9,250 nucleotides of DNA from JBIQJD01 sp044507695 (GCA_044507695.1 JBIQJD010000030.1:1-9250); one strand, 5' to 3'; shown: positions 1 to 6,525, numbered from the stretch's first letter. The notes: generated from the sequence alone by a model not told the origin. Numbers and translations: made by a program.

Positions 1-25
1 ATTTCTCTAAACTGCTATCCAAAAA

Positions 26-41
26 TTTTTAATATTAAAAA
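26..41. repeat. 16-bp perfect AT palindrome downstream of polB
   Basis: TTTTTAATATTAAAAA is a perfect 16-bp palindrome 32 bp beyond the polB stop codon. The octamer AAACTGCT occurs on both sides (9-16 and 39-46). The stem contains only A-T pairs, so it would be a weak transcription terminator at best. It could equally be chance in AT-rich spacer DNA. Nothing else is visible in the first 73 bases. Confidence 0.4.
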
Positions 42-73
42 CTGCTTAATGCTTATTTCTTAAAACAATCTTC

Positions 74-2392
74 TCACATCCCAAAAAAATTTAACTGTTT
101 AGTATTTACAATTTCATCAAAGGAAGTATTAAGAAGCGTAAGAACTGAATCTGCGATTGGCTTGAGCTGCTTTTCAATGTAATGCTGGTAATCAATGTCT
201 TTATAATTCAATTCAATTGGAACGGGACCTTTTTTGGTAATAACATACTGCACTGTTCCGCCGGATGAGCTCAGCATTTTTGCAGCTTTCACCTGCGGGG
301 GAATATTCTTATAATCTTCCACATCTTTCCTTATTCTTTTCCTGTAAACAAGCCTGTCATCAAATCTGCCAGCTTTAACATCCGCAACCATTGTGCGGAT
401 CCAATTTGCTATTTCTTCCTTTGCAAAAATTCTTTTGTACAACTCCACCTGAAAATCTTTTGCAAGGCGTGTCCAATCAGATCTCACGAATTCCATTCCA
501 ACAAATTCAAGTTCAGGTTTGCCGTTTGAAATTTTTAATCCAGCATATCTTTTCTTAGCGCCGGTTTCACTTCCTCTTGCCGGAGTGATAATAAACTTTG
601 CGTAATACTTTTCATATTCTATTTCAAGAAATGACTGCACATTAAATTCATCTGATAATCTTTTCTGCCAGTATGAGTTCAGATTTTCAGCGAGCCTATT
701 GCCGAACTCATCAGCTTTCTTTCCTTCACCTTCACGCAGTTTAACAAACAATGAATCAGTATCACCGTAAACAACTTTGTAGCCGGAAGCTTCAAGAAAT
801 TCTTTACTGTTAATTAAAAGCCATTGCCCGGTTTCGGTTATTGCAGATGGAAGTGAATGATGATAAAATCTGCATCCGTAAGAACCCATAACACCGTAAA
901 AACTGTTCATTAAAATTTTAATTGCCTGTGATAAATATTTGTCACCATACTTTTTAGCTGCCGCTCTCTTTTCAAGCAGTGTTTCAATAAATCCCGGGAG
1001 GAAGTGATTGGTTGAAGAAAATTTGTAACCAGCCGGAGTTGTGATTGGTTCTTTATCAGCTTCAAGCCTGCTGAGCGGATCAATTTTAAATGTAAGAATT
1101 ATTGACGGATAAAGGCTTTTAAAATCGAGCACCACTACGTCATCATAAATTCCCGGTTTGGGATCAATTACATAACCGCCTGCAGCATGTTCAGATGCCT
1201 GAATATCTTTAACATCAGGCGCTGCATATCCTGCTTTGTGAATTTTAGCAAGATAAAAATGATCGAATGCTGCCGTCATCATTCCAAGTTTGTGCATCAG
1301 TAATCCGGAAAGCTGTGAGCGTGTAACGCTTAATTCAATCAATCCTGTTTTTTTGAAAATATCAGAAACAAGTACTGCATCCTGCAGATTGTATTCCGCA
1401 AGTTTTTGTTTATCATTTGCAAACAGCCGTTCAATTTCTGCTGTTTTATTTTGATCGGGAGAGATAATTTTTCCAACACCTAGAAGCTGCTGTGCTACAG
1501 TTTCAAGTTTGAAATCTTCAAATGAGTAAAATGCCGCACGCAATGCCGGCGGCCCGTCAATCACAACTCTTCCGGTAATTGAAGCAAAATTTCCTCTGCC
1601 TTTAACATTTCTTAATGAAACTCTTCCGCCGCCTCTTGCAATATCAAATGGAATGTTGTGCTCGTTAAATTTTGATTCAAGAAAAACCAGGTCAAATCCT
1701 ATAACATGCCAGCCGATAATTATATCAGGATCTTTTTCCTTAAACCATCTTAAAAAATTATTAAGCAGTTCCGGTTCAGATTTAAAGAAAAGAATATCCT
1801 CTGATGATGATTGTTCATCACCAATCATAAAAACTTTTTTATCTTCACCTTTTGCACCAGTTAAATGAACAGCAATACTGTAAAGATGATTTGTGGTTGT
1901 GCCGGTTTCAATATCAAGTGATGCACAAACAAAAGCGGGAGTTATTTCCGCAGGCTTGATTAACGGATTTATGTATGTGAGTAATTCATCTTTTCGTTCG
2001 GCAGTTCCGGAAATTTTCATCTGCGCGTTAATGCCGCGCTCCATTAAAAATCTTTTAGCGGGATCAATATCAGCTTCAAATGTTGTTATTCCGTTTTCCT
2101 TAAAAATATCTGCCGCTCTTAAAAGATCACGCTGTGCGTTAAAATAAATTACATCAAGCGGTTCTTTGCTGAACGATTTTAGTTTTGTTCTTCTTCTTAA
2201 ATGAGGAACAGAAATTTTAAATGGAGTTGACCCATCTGTAAAATCAGGAGTATGATTTTTTATGAAGAAGAATGGCTTGTAATTGTTTACTACAATCTGC
2301 ACAGGTTCGGAATTTTCAGATATACCAAAATACCTGAGAATGTTCCTTCCTTTGTAATCAATCCATTCATCTGTTAAAATAAAAACGTTCAC
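74..2392 (-). CDS. polB: DNA polymerase II, family B (PolB)
   Basis: Family B DNA polymerase with 3'-5' proofreading, 772 aa, close to the usual ~780 aa of bacterial Pol II, which in enterobacteria acts in damage tolerance and replication restart. Exonuclease motifs: Exo I DIE at residues 160-162, Exo II GWHVIGFD at 227-234, Exo III YNLQD at 334-338. Polymerase motifs: A (DFKSLYPS, 423-430), B (KILMNSFYG, 492-500) and C (YGDTDS, 542-547, with both catalytic Asp). Further Pol II-like blocks are KKRYAGL near 613, LVYRKRIRKD near 681 and DYQHYIEKQLKP near 734. The C-terminus QLNFF(GM) matches the QLxLF-type beta-clamp-binding tail and aligns with QLGLF of E. coli Pol II. The start is GTG; translation from there (NVFILTDEW) aligns with the E. 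coli Pol II N-terminus (GFILTRHW). No clear Shine-Dalgarno is visible, only A-rich sequence. Exo II carries His229 where Asn is usual. The gene is monocistronic as seen here and divergent from the kinase gene. Confidence 0.96.
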   Translation of the reverse strand: MNVFILTDEWIDYKGRNILRYFGISENSEPVQIVVNNYKPFFFIKNHTPDFTDGSTPFKISVPHLRRRTKLKSFSKEPLDVIYFNAQRDLLRAADIFKENGITTFEADIDPAKRFLMERGINAQMKISGTAERKDELLTYINPLIKPAEITPAFVCASLDIETGTTTNHLYSIAVHLTGAKGEDKKVFMIGDEQSSSEDILFFKSEPELLNNFLRWFKEKDPDIIIGWHVIGFDLVFLESKFNEHNIPFDIARGGGRVSLRNVKGRGNFASITGRVVIDGPPALRAAFYSFEDFKLETVAQQLLGVGKIISPDQNKTAEIERLFANDKQKLAEYNLQDAVLVSDIFKKTGLIELSVTRSQLSGLLMHKLGMMTAAFDHFYLAKIHKAGYAAPDVKDIQASEHAAGGYVIDPKPGIYDDVVVLDFKSLYPSIILTFKIDPLSRLEADKEPITTPAGYKFSSTNHFLPGFIETLLEKRAAAKKYGDKYLSQAIKILMNSFYGVMGSYGCRFYHHSLPSAITETGQWLLINSKEFLEASGYKVVYGDTDSLFVKLREGEGKKADEFGNRLAENLNSYWQKRLSDEFNVQSFLEIEYEKYYAKFIITPARGSETGAKKRYAGLKISNGKPELEFVGMEFVRSDWTRLAKDFQVELYKRIFAKEEIANWIRTMVADVKAGRFDDRLVYRKRIRKDVEDYKNIPPQVKAAKMLSSSGGTVQYVITKKGPVPIELNYKDIDYQHYIEKQLKPIADSVLTLLNTSFDEIVNTKQLNFFGM

Positions 2393-2396
2393 TTCC

Positions 2397-2425
2397 GTTA
2401 ATCTTTTCTTTTTAAGATGATTAAC
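2397..2425 (-). promoter_or_regulatory. Inverted repeat at polB start, candidate operator or leader hairpin
   Basis: Perfect 7-bp arms GTTAATC (2397-2403) and GATTAAC (2419-2425) lie 4 bp upstream of the polB GTG start. The promoter-distal arm overlaps the last base of the candidate -7 element. As RNA in the polB direction, the arms can extend to about 9 bp (GTTAATC..TT with AAGATTAAC) with a 3-nt bulge and an A-rich loop. If transcription starts within the distal arm, a DNA operator is likelier than an RNA hairpin. The arms are seen directly; the regulatory role is inferred. The site does not look like an E. coli LexA box. Confidence 0.4.
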
Positions 2426-2432
2426 AAATTTA
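2425..2432 (-). promoter_or_regulatory. Candidate Bacteroidetes-type -7 element for polB
   Basis: On the minus strand this reads TAAATTTG, an exact match to the Bacteroidetes -7 consensus TAnnTTTG, 32 bp upstream of the GTG start. A run TTTT lies about 18 nt further upstream where the -33 TTTG element would be expected; it is only a partial match. Such short motifs arise by chance in AT-rich DNA, and use of this consensus in the host is assumed from the phylum guess. Confidence 0.3.
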
Positions 2433-2568
2433 ATGATAAATGTGCGGAAGAAAACTGTAGTAATTGAGTGGTTATTTTAAAAGTCTATTATTCAGTATCA
2501 CGATTTAACAAGGTGAAGAGAAAGTAAAAACTTTTTATTGGTTGATTATTCAATTTTGAAATTCATCA

Positions 2569-2610
2569 GGCAGCATTACCTACCTGTTTGGGCAGTTACC
2601 AACCTGGTAA
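2569..2610. repeat. Imperfect tandem repeat ending in a 6-bp palindrome
   Basis: GGCAGCATTACCTACCTG (2569-2586) is followed after 4 bases by GGCAGTTACCAACCTG (2591-2606). The two copies differ only by a CA insertion and one T/A change. The second copy also forms a perfect inverted repeat, TTACCA-ACC-TGGTAA (2596-2610), followed by AATTTTATTA. It could be a degenerate operator, a remnant of a small dispersed repeat, or a weak hairpin. No function can be assigned from sequence alone. Confidence 0.45.
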
Positions 2611-2677
2611 AATTTTATTAAATACAAATGGGATTTTTAATAAAAAGAAAGAGATATCTTGCACAATTAAAAATTCC

Positions 2678-2750
2678 GGACTCAACCCGAAGTCTCCTGA
2701 CCGGGTGATCCGCCCGTGTCATTCCGGAAAGGAGACGAGGGGCGAGTTCC
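2678..2750. repeat. Long imperfect stem-loop; possible dispersed repeat or structured RNA
   Basis: Nested complementary blocks are visible: GGACTC (2678-2683) with GAGT-T-CC (2744-2750), CCC (2686-2688) with GGG (2739-2741), GTCTCC (2692-2697) with GGAGAC (2731-2736), and an inner hairpin TGACCGGG (2698-2705) with CCCG-T-GTCA (2713-2721). The self-complementary TTCCGGAA (2722-2729) sits on the 3' side. About 23 base pairs can form with small internal loops. The block is clearly richer in G+C than its surroundings, and ATTCCGGA occurs twice (2673-2680 and 2721-2728). The GTCATTCCGGA core recalls dispersed intergenic palindromic repeats seen in many bacterial genomes. No U-tract follows on either strand, so it is not a simple terminator. 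I do not recognise a known riboswitch core. Confidence 0.5.
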
Positions 2751-2830
2751 TCTCACCTATGAGTTTAATCAAATTCATCAAAACATTTCTTGAACTCTCT
2801 GTTTGATTATTCTACATTCGTTTTATAAAA

Positions 2831-2838
2831 TAATTTTG
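2831..2838 (+). promoter_or_regulatory. Candidate -7 element for the kinase gene
   Basis: TAATTTTG matches the Bacteroidetes -7 consensus TAnnTTTG on the plus strand and overlaps a TATAAAATAAT run. A TTTG at 2802-2805 lies 25 bp upstream, somewhat beyond the usual 17-23 bp spacing. The element ends only 9 bp before the preferred TTG start, which would leave almost no leader. Either the transcript is nearly leaderless or this is a chance match. Confidence 0.2.
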
Positions 2839-2847
2839 AGAAAATTT

Positions 2848-3507
2848 TTGAAACAGGCCATAATTTTAATAGGCAAGCCCGGCAGTGGTAAAAGCAGTAT
2901 TGCTCAGTTTCTTGAAGAAAGAAACGGCGCTGCAGTAAGCGGAACAGGAAATCTTTTAAGAGCCGCAGCAGCAGAGAAAAATGAACGGGCAAAGAAAATT
3001 CAGACTAATCTTGGTGAAGGAACAATTGTTCCAACTGAAATTGTAGTAAGTGTTTTAAATCAGGCATTACTCAGAATTGATAAACATATTATTTTGTTTG
3101 ATGGATTTCCCAGAATCAAAGAGCAGATTGGTACTTTCTTTAATCTTATTGAAAAAACAAAAATAAAATTAGGAGCAGTAGTTCTGCTTAAAATTTCGGA
3201 TGAAACTGTTTTGAAAAGATTATCAGGCAGGAGAGTCTGTAAAGAATGCAAAGAGATTTATAATATTTATTTTAACCCACCGCCTGCTGATAATAAATGC
3301 AAATGCGGCGGAACAGTTGAGATGCGTGAAGATGATAATCCGGATATTGTAAGGAAAAGGCTTGATGCGTATGAAAAGAACACGCAGCCGATAATTGATT
3401 ACTTCCGGGAAAAATATTCATCCGTATTTTTTGAAGTTCCTGCTGAAAATGATATTGAAACAACTGCTGCACAAATCCGGAACAGGATAAAATTTTTGGA
3501 AGATTGA
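2848..3507 (+). CDS. Adenylate kinase-family nucleoside monophosphate kinase
   Basis: Predicted to move phosphate between ATP and AMP (or another NMP) in the cytoplasm; 219 aa from the chosen start, the size of a long-form, zinc-LID adenylate kinase. Visible motifs: P-loop GKPGSGKSS (residues 9-17), NMP-binding GTGNLLR near 32-38, DGFPRxxxQ near 91-99 with the AMP-binding Arg and Gln, LID GRRVCKECKEIY followed by KCKCGG (four Cys, probably zinc), and EDDNPDIVRKRL with the LID-closing arginines. There is no ATG upstream of the P-loop. TTG at 2848 gives MKQAIILIGKPGSGK, the normal spacing for the family; the frame is also open from a TTG at 2803, adding 15 residues. The usual GxPGAGKGT loop and STGDxLR motif are altered, and the second Cys pair is CxC rather than CxxC, so this may be a divergent paralogue and not the housekeeping adk. 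No gene symbol is given for that reason. Confidence 0.88.
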   Translation: MKQAIILIGKPGSGKSSIAQFLEERNGAAVSGTGNLLRAAAAEKNERAKKIQTNLGEGTIVPTEIVVSVLNQALLRIDKHIILFDGFPRIKEQIGTFFNLIEKTKIKLGAVVLLKISDETVLKRLSGRRVCKECKEIYNIYFNPPPADNKCKCGGTVEMREDDNPDIVRKRLDAYEKNTQPIIDYFREKYSSVFFEVPAENDIETTAAQIRNRIKFLED

Positions 3508-3508
3508 T

Positions 3509-4183
3509 TTATCCTTCCGGAGAAATTAATCCTGTTCTTATTGCATATCTTACCAGACCTGTTACATCTTTAATTCCAAGTCTTTCCATCAGCAATGTAC
3601 GATGCGATTCAACAGTTTTAACAGATACATTTAATTTGTATGCAATTTCCTTTGTTGTATTTCCTTCAACAATCAATTGTAGAATTTCTCTCTGCCTTGG
3701 TGTAAGCTGCACATAAGCCGCCATCTCAGTTTTATTTTCCTGCGGACTGTCACTTACTCTTCTCAGATAATCATCAACAACTCTTTTAGAAATTGCGGGA
3801 CTCAAATAAGTTTCACCGCGGGCAACAGCAACAATTGCAAACTCAAGTTCTGTTGGCGCGGAATCTTTTAACAGGTAAGCTGCAGCTCCTGCTCTTAATG
3901 CCTGCAATACATATTCTTCATCAGCGTGCATTGAAAGAATTGCAATTTTAACTTCCGGCATATCTTTGGAAACACGTGCCGCAACTTCCAATCCGTTAAG
4001 TTCCGGCATTGCAATATCAAGCAAGACAACATCCGGTCTTATTTCTTCAATAAGTTTTAATGCATCTCTGCCGTTATGTGCTTCAGCAACTACCTGCACA
4101 TTGTGCATCTTCTGAAGCAGTGATCTTATACCTGCCCGTACAAGAGAATGATCATCAGCTAATAATACTTTTATCTGATCCAT
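3509..4183 (-). CDS. NarL/LuxR-family DNA-binding response regulator
   Basis: Two-domain transcription factor, 224 aa, of standard length. The receiver domain (about 4-120) has the acidic pair D10/D11, phospho-acceptor D56 in LLDIAMP, Ser84 at the switch Thr/Ser position, and K106 in YLLKDSAP. The LuxR-type helix-turn-helix (about 158-220) reads LTPRQREILQLIVEGNTTKE and then IAYKLNVSVKTVESHR, a typical GerE/NarL recognition helix. The ATG start is preceded by AGAGGA about 7 nt upstream, a good ribosome site lying in the 14-bp gap after the kinase stop codon. It is the second gene of an operon with the sensor kinase, its likely phosphodonor. Its stop codon lies one base from that of the convergent kinase gene. 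Target genes are not visible. Confidence 0.95.
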   Translation of the reverse strand: MDQIKVLLADDHSLVRAGIRSLLQKMHNVQVVAEAHNGRDALKLIEEIRPDVVLLDIAMPELNGLEVAARVSKDMPEVKIAILSMHADEEYVLQALRAGAAAYLLKDSAPTELEFAIVAVARGETYLSPAISKRVVDDYLRRVSDSPQENKTEMAAYVQLTPRQREILQLIVEGNTTKEIAYKLNVSVKTVESHRTLLMERLGIKDVTGLVRYAIRTGLISPEG

Positions 4184-4190
4184 AAAAAAT

Positions 4191-4195
4191 CCTCT
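4191..4195 (-). promoter_or_regulatory. Shine-Dalgarno of the response regulator gene
   Basis: On the minus strand AGAGG lies 7 nt upstream of the ATG at 4183, within the 14-bp spacer after the kinase stop codon. It is the clearest ribosome site of the complete genes here. It fixes the start of the regulator and supports translation from a shared mRNA. Confidence 0.65.
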
Positions 4196-4197
4196 GT

Positions 4198-6477
4198 TTA
4201 ATTTTCATCCAACGGAAAAACTGCATGGATTACCGTGCCTTTACCCGGCTTGGAATTTATTTTTAAAATTCCGCCAACAAGTTCTACACGTTCCTGCATA
4301 CCAAGTATGCCCATGCTTTTGCCTCTTAAAGCTTTCTGCACTGCTGCATAAACATCAAAGCCGTTGCCGTTATCAGATATTTTTAAATTAAGCTCATTTT
4401 TATTGGTCCAAACTTCCACCTTAACAGTAACATCTATTCCTGCATAACGAATTATATTTGTTATTGCTTCCTGTGTAACCCTGTAACATGTAATTTCAAC
4501 ATGCGGTGAAAGCCGTTTATCAATTGGTTCCGCCGTAACATGCGCTTTAATTCCTGTCCGCTGAGACTGCCTGTCAACATACCATCTTAACGCGGGAACA
4601 AGTCCCAGATCATCAAGCATTGATGGGCGAAGATCGAGTGATAAACTTCTGACCTGTTTAAGAGCTTCATCTGTTAATTCAATACTTTCTTTTATATGAT
4701 CTTCAACGGAAGGAGTTCCGATGAATTGTTTTGTCATCTGTAAATTTATTTTTATTGCTGTAAGCATCTGTCCGATTTCATCATGAAGTTCACGCGCAAG
4801 ATTTCTTCTTTCAAGTTCCTGTATTTCCATCAATCTGCTTGAAAGCGCGCGCAGTCTTTCCTGCGCAACACTTACTTTTCTGAACAAAATTTCTCTTTCT
4901 TCTTCTGCGCGCTTTCTTTCTGTTATATCATTTAAAATTGTAAGAAGATGAGCCTCGCCGTTCAATTCAATTTGTTCAACCGAAATTGTAACCTGGCGTG
5001 TTTCACCGGATTTCCTTCTTATCTCCGTTTCATAATCCCTTATAAATCCGTTTTCTTTTAATTGTTTCAGCATTATGGCTTCAGCATTTTTATCAACAAA
5101 AAAATCAAATCCCTTTGCTTCGCTAAGACTAAGTTCTTCACGTTTATATTCAAATAATTTTTCCCAGCTTTCATTTACTTCTATTATCATTCCATCAGAT
5201 ATACGGCTGATTATAAATGCATGGGGGCTTGCTCTGAATGCTTTGGCGAATCGTTCTTCTGATAATCTTAACTCTTCTTCCGCTTTTTTGTTATTTGTAA
5301 TATCTGTATTAATTGTAACTGCACCAATTATTTTTCCTTCAAGTACAATTGGTGCGGCTGCACTTCTGAAAATAGCTTCTTCTCCCGATGATGCATTCTT
5401 CATTCTTACTTCAGCAGTTAATGTTTTTCCTTTTAATGCTGATGTAAAAATTTCTGCCGTGGTAAGGTTTGATTTTTTATCTGTATCCGGTTCATCAGTA
5501 TCTGATAAAATCCTGCGGTTAACATATTCAACATGTTCCTTGCCGAGAAGATCGATTGCAGGTTTGTTCGCTTTTTTTACTCCGGTATTATCGCCTATAT
5601 AAACTGCATCGGGAATACTTTCAAGCACTGCATCAAGCTCTGCAACGCGCTGTTTTGTATCTGATAATAACTGCTCACGTTCATTTTCAATTTTTTTCTG
5701 CTCGGAAACATCCTGGAATACAATTACAATTCCTGTAAGAATTTTCTGATCGTTCATAATCGGTGACGCTGTTCCAAGAATTGAAATGCGATTACCTTTT
5801 TTATTTATAAGATAGGTTTCGCCCTGTAGTAATATTCTGTCTTCAGCTTGTTTGATATGATCGAGTATATCTTTTAAAATCTTATCTTCAGTTCCTTTAA
5901 TAATTTTAAATACTTCTTCAATCTTTAAACCAAGTGCTTCATTCTGCTGCCAGCCTGTATAAATTTCAGCAACGGGATTCATAAAAATTATCCTGCCTTT
6001 TGCGTCTGCCGCAATCAGTGCATCACCCATACTGTTAAGAGTTGTTGAAAGCCAGCGTTCGCTGTCCTTTACTCTTTTTTCCATTCTGTGCTTGTAAAGC
6101 GCCATTTCGATTGTTGTATGAAGGGATTTTTTATCGAATGGTTTTAAAAGATATCCGAAGGGTTCTGTAAGTTTAGCGCGTTCAATGGTTGAATCATCTG
6201 CAAACGCAGTTAAATAAACAACCGGAATATCGGCAAGCGTATTTATTTCTCTCGCTGTTTCTATTCCATCCATAACTCCTTTTAACCTGATATCCATTAA
6301 TATCAGATCAGGGAGTATATCATTCACAATTTTAATTGCATCCTTTCCTGTTGATGCAATGCCTATTACTTCATGGCTAAGTGATTTTAAAATCTCAGCA
6401 AGGTCTAAAGCTACAATCCGTTCATCTTCTACTATCAGAATTTTAGATTTCTCAATACTATGTTTTTTATCACTCAT
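4198..6477 (-). CDS. Soluble hybrid sensor histidine kinase (REC-PAS-PAS-PAS-HisKA_3-HATPase)
   Basis: Cytoplasmic sensor kinase of 759 aa with no membrane segment. Domains in order: an N-terminal receiver (about 11-128; acidic E17/D18, phospho-acceptor D62 in LMDIRL, T90, K112 in LLKPF); three PAS domains (about 140-260, 275-395, 405-520), each ending in a typical I/V-x-DIT/DVS linker (VFQDVSEQ, INTDITNN, ILNDITER); a coiled linker; a HisKA_3-type dimerisation helix with His565 in ARELHDEIGQ; and a HATPase with N-box QEAITNIIRYA (Asn674), G1 SDNGNGF and G2 GILGMQERV. HisKA_3 kinases normally pair with NarL-type regulators, and one follows in the same operon. The N-terminal receiver implies input from another kinase in addition to whatever the PAS domains sense. 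Starts at ATG 6477 with a weak ribosome site (AGG 6 nt upstream). PAS ligands cannot be read from the sequence. Confidence 0.95.
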   Translation of the reverse strand: MSDKKHSIEKSKILIVEDERIVALDLAEILKSLSHEVIGIASTGKDAIKIVNDILPDLILMDIRLKGVMDGIETAREINTLADIPVVYLTAFADDSTIERAKLTEPFGYLLKPFDKKSLHTTIEMALYKHRMEKRVKDSERWLSTTLNSMGDALIAADAKGRIIFMNPVAEIYTGWQQNEALGLKIEEVFKIIKGTEDKILKDILDHIKQAEDRILLQGETYLINKKGNRISILGTASPIMNDQKILTGIVIVFQDVSEQKKIENEREQLLSDTKQRVAELDAVLESIPDAVYIGDNTGVKKANKPAIDLLGKEHVEYVNRRILSDTDEPDTDKKSNLTTAEIFTSALKGKTLTAEVRMKNASSGEEAIFRSAAAPIVLEGKIIGAVTINTDITNNKKAEEELRLSEERFAKAFRASPHAFIISRISDGMIIEVNESWEKLFEYKREELSLSEAKGFDFFVDKNAEAIMLKQLKENGFIRDYETEIRRKSGETRQVTISVEQIELNGEAHLLTILNDITERKRAEEEREILFRKVSVAQERLRALSSRLMEIQELERRNLARELHDEIGQMLTAIKINLQMTKQFIGTPSVEDHIKESIELTDEALKQVRSLSLDLRPSMLDDLGLVPALRWYVDRQSQRTGIKAHVTAEPIDKRLSPHVEITCYRVTQEAITNIIRYAGIDVTVKVEVWTNKNELNLKISDNGNGFDVYAAVQKALRGKSMGILGMQERVELVGGILKINSKPGKGTVIHAVFPLDEN

Positions 6478-6500
6478 ATCCAGCCTGTTAATCTTCTCTG

Positions 6501-6525
6501 CTTCTGATCAGCTTATCAATTGAAG
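6501..6525 (-). promoter_or_regulatory. Compound inverted repeat upstream of the sensor kinase
   Basis: CTTC-TGAT (6501-6508) can pair with ATCA-(ATT)-GAAG (6515-6525) around a 6-nt centre. The perfect palindromes CTGATCAG (6504-6511) and CAATTG (6517-6522) lie within it. It ends about 24 bp upstream of the kinase ATG and could be an operator or leader hairpin. The rest of the 190-bp spacer (6478-6667) shows no clear promoter or U-tract terminator. A regulatory role is only inferred. Confidence 0.25.

Larger units (their letters stand above)
2393..2847. other. 455-bp non-coding region between divergent polB and kinase genes
   Basis: This stretch must hold the promoters of both divergent genes. 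From left to right it contains the inverted repeat and -7-like element of polB (2397-2432), featureless AT-rich DNA to about 2568, a short tandem repeat with a palindrome (2569-2610), a GC-richer foldable block (2678-2750), and AT-rich DNA with a TAnnTTTG match at 2831-2838. One open frame crosses it from a TTG at 2588 to 2806, but it lacks a credible start or ribosome site and its sequence follows the palindromic block, so I do not regard it as a gene. Confidence 0.6.

Noticed and set aside
2701..2760. Possible tRNA or group II intron end in the GC-richer block
   Set aside because: A short hairpin GAGG/CCTC with an 8-nt loop superficially recalls a T-arm, but there is no acceptor stem, anticodon arm or TTC loop, and no recognisable domain V of a group II intron.
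2588..2806. 72-codon open frame on the plus strand in the intergenic region
   Set aside because: It starts at TTG with no ribosome site, and its middle part simply translates the palindromic block. Nothing resembles a protein family I know.
3498..3518. Bidirectional terminator between the convergent genes
   Set aside because: The stem is only 5 bp with an 11-nt loop, and neither strand has a U-run after the second arm.
5075..5602. 175-codon open frame on the plus strand
   Set aside because: It lies wholly antisense to the PAS region of the sensor kinase, which has clear domains; its composition is that of an antisense shadow.
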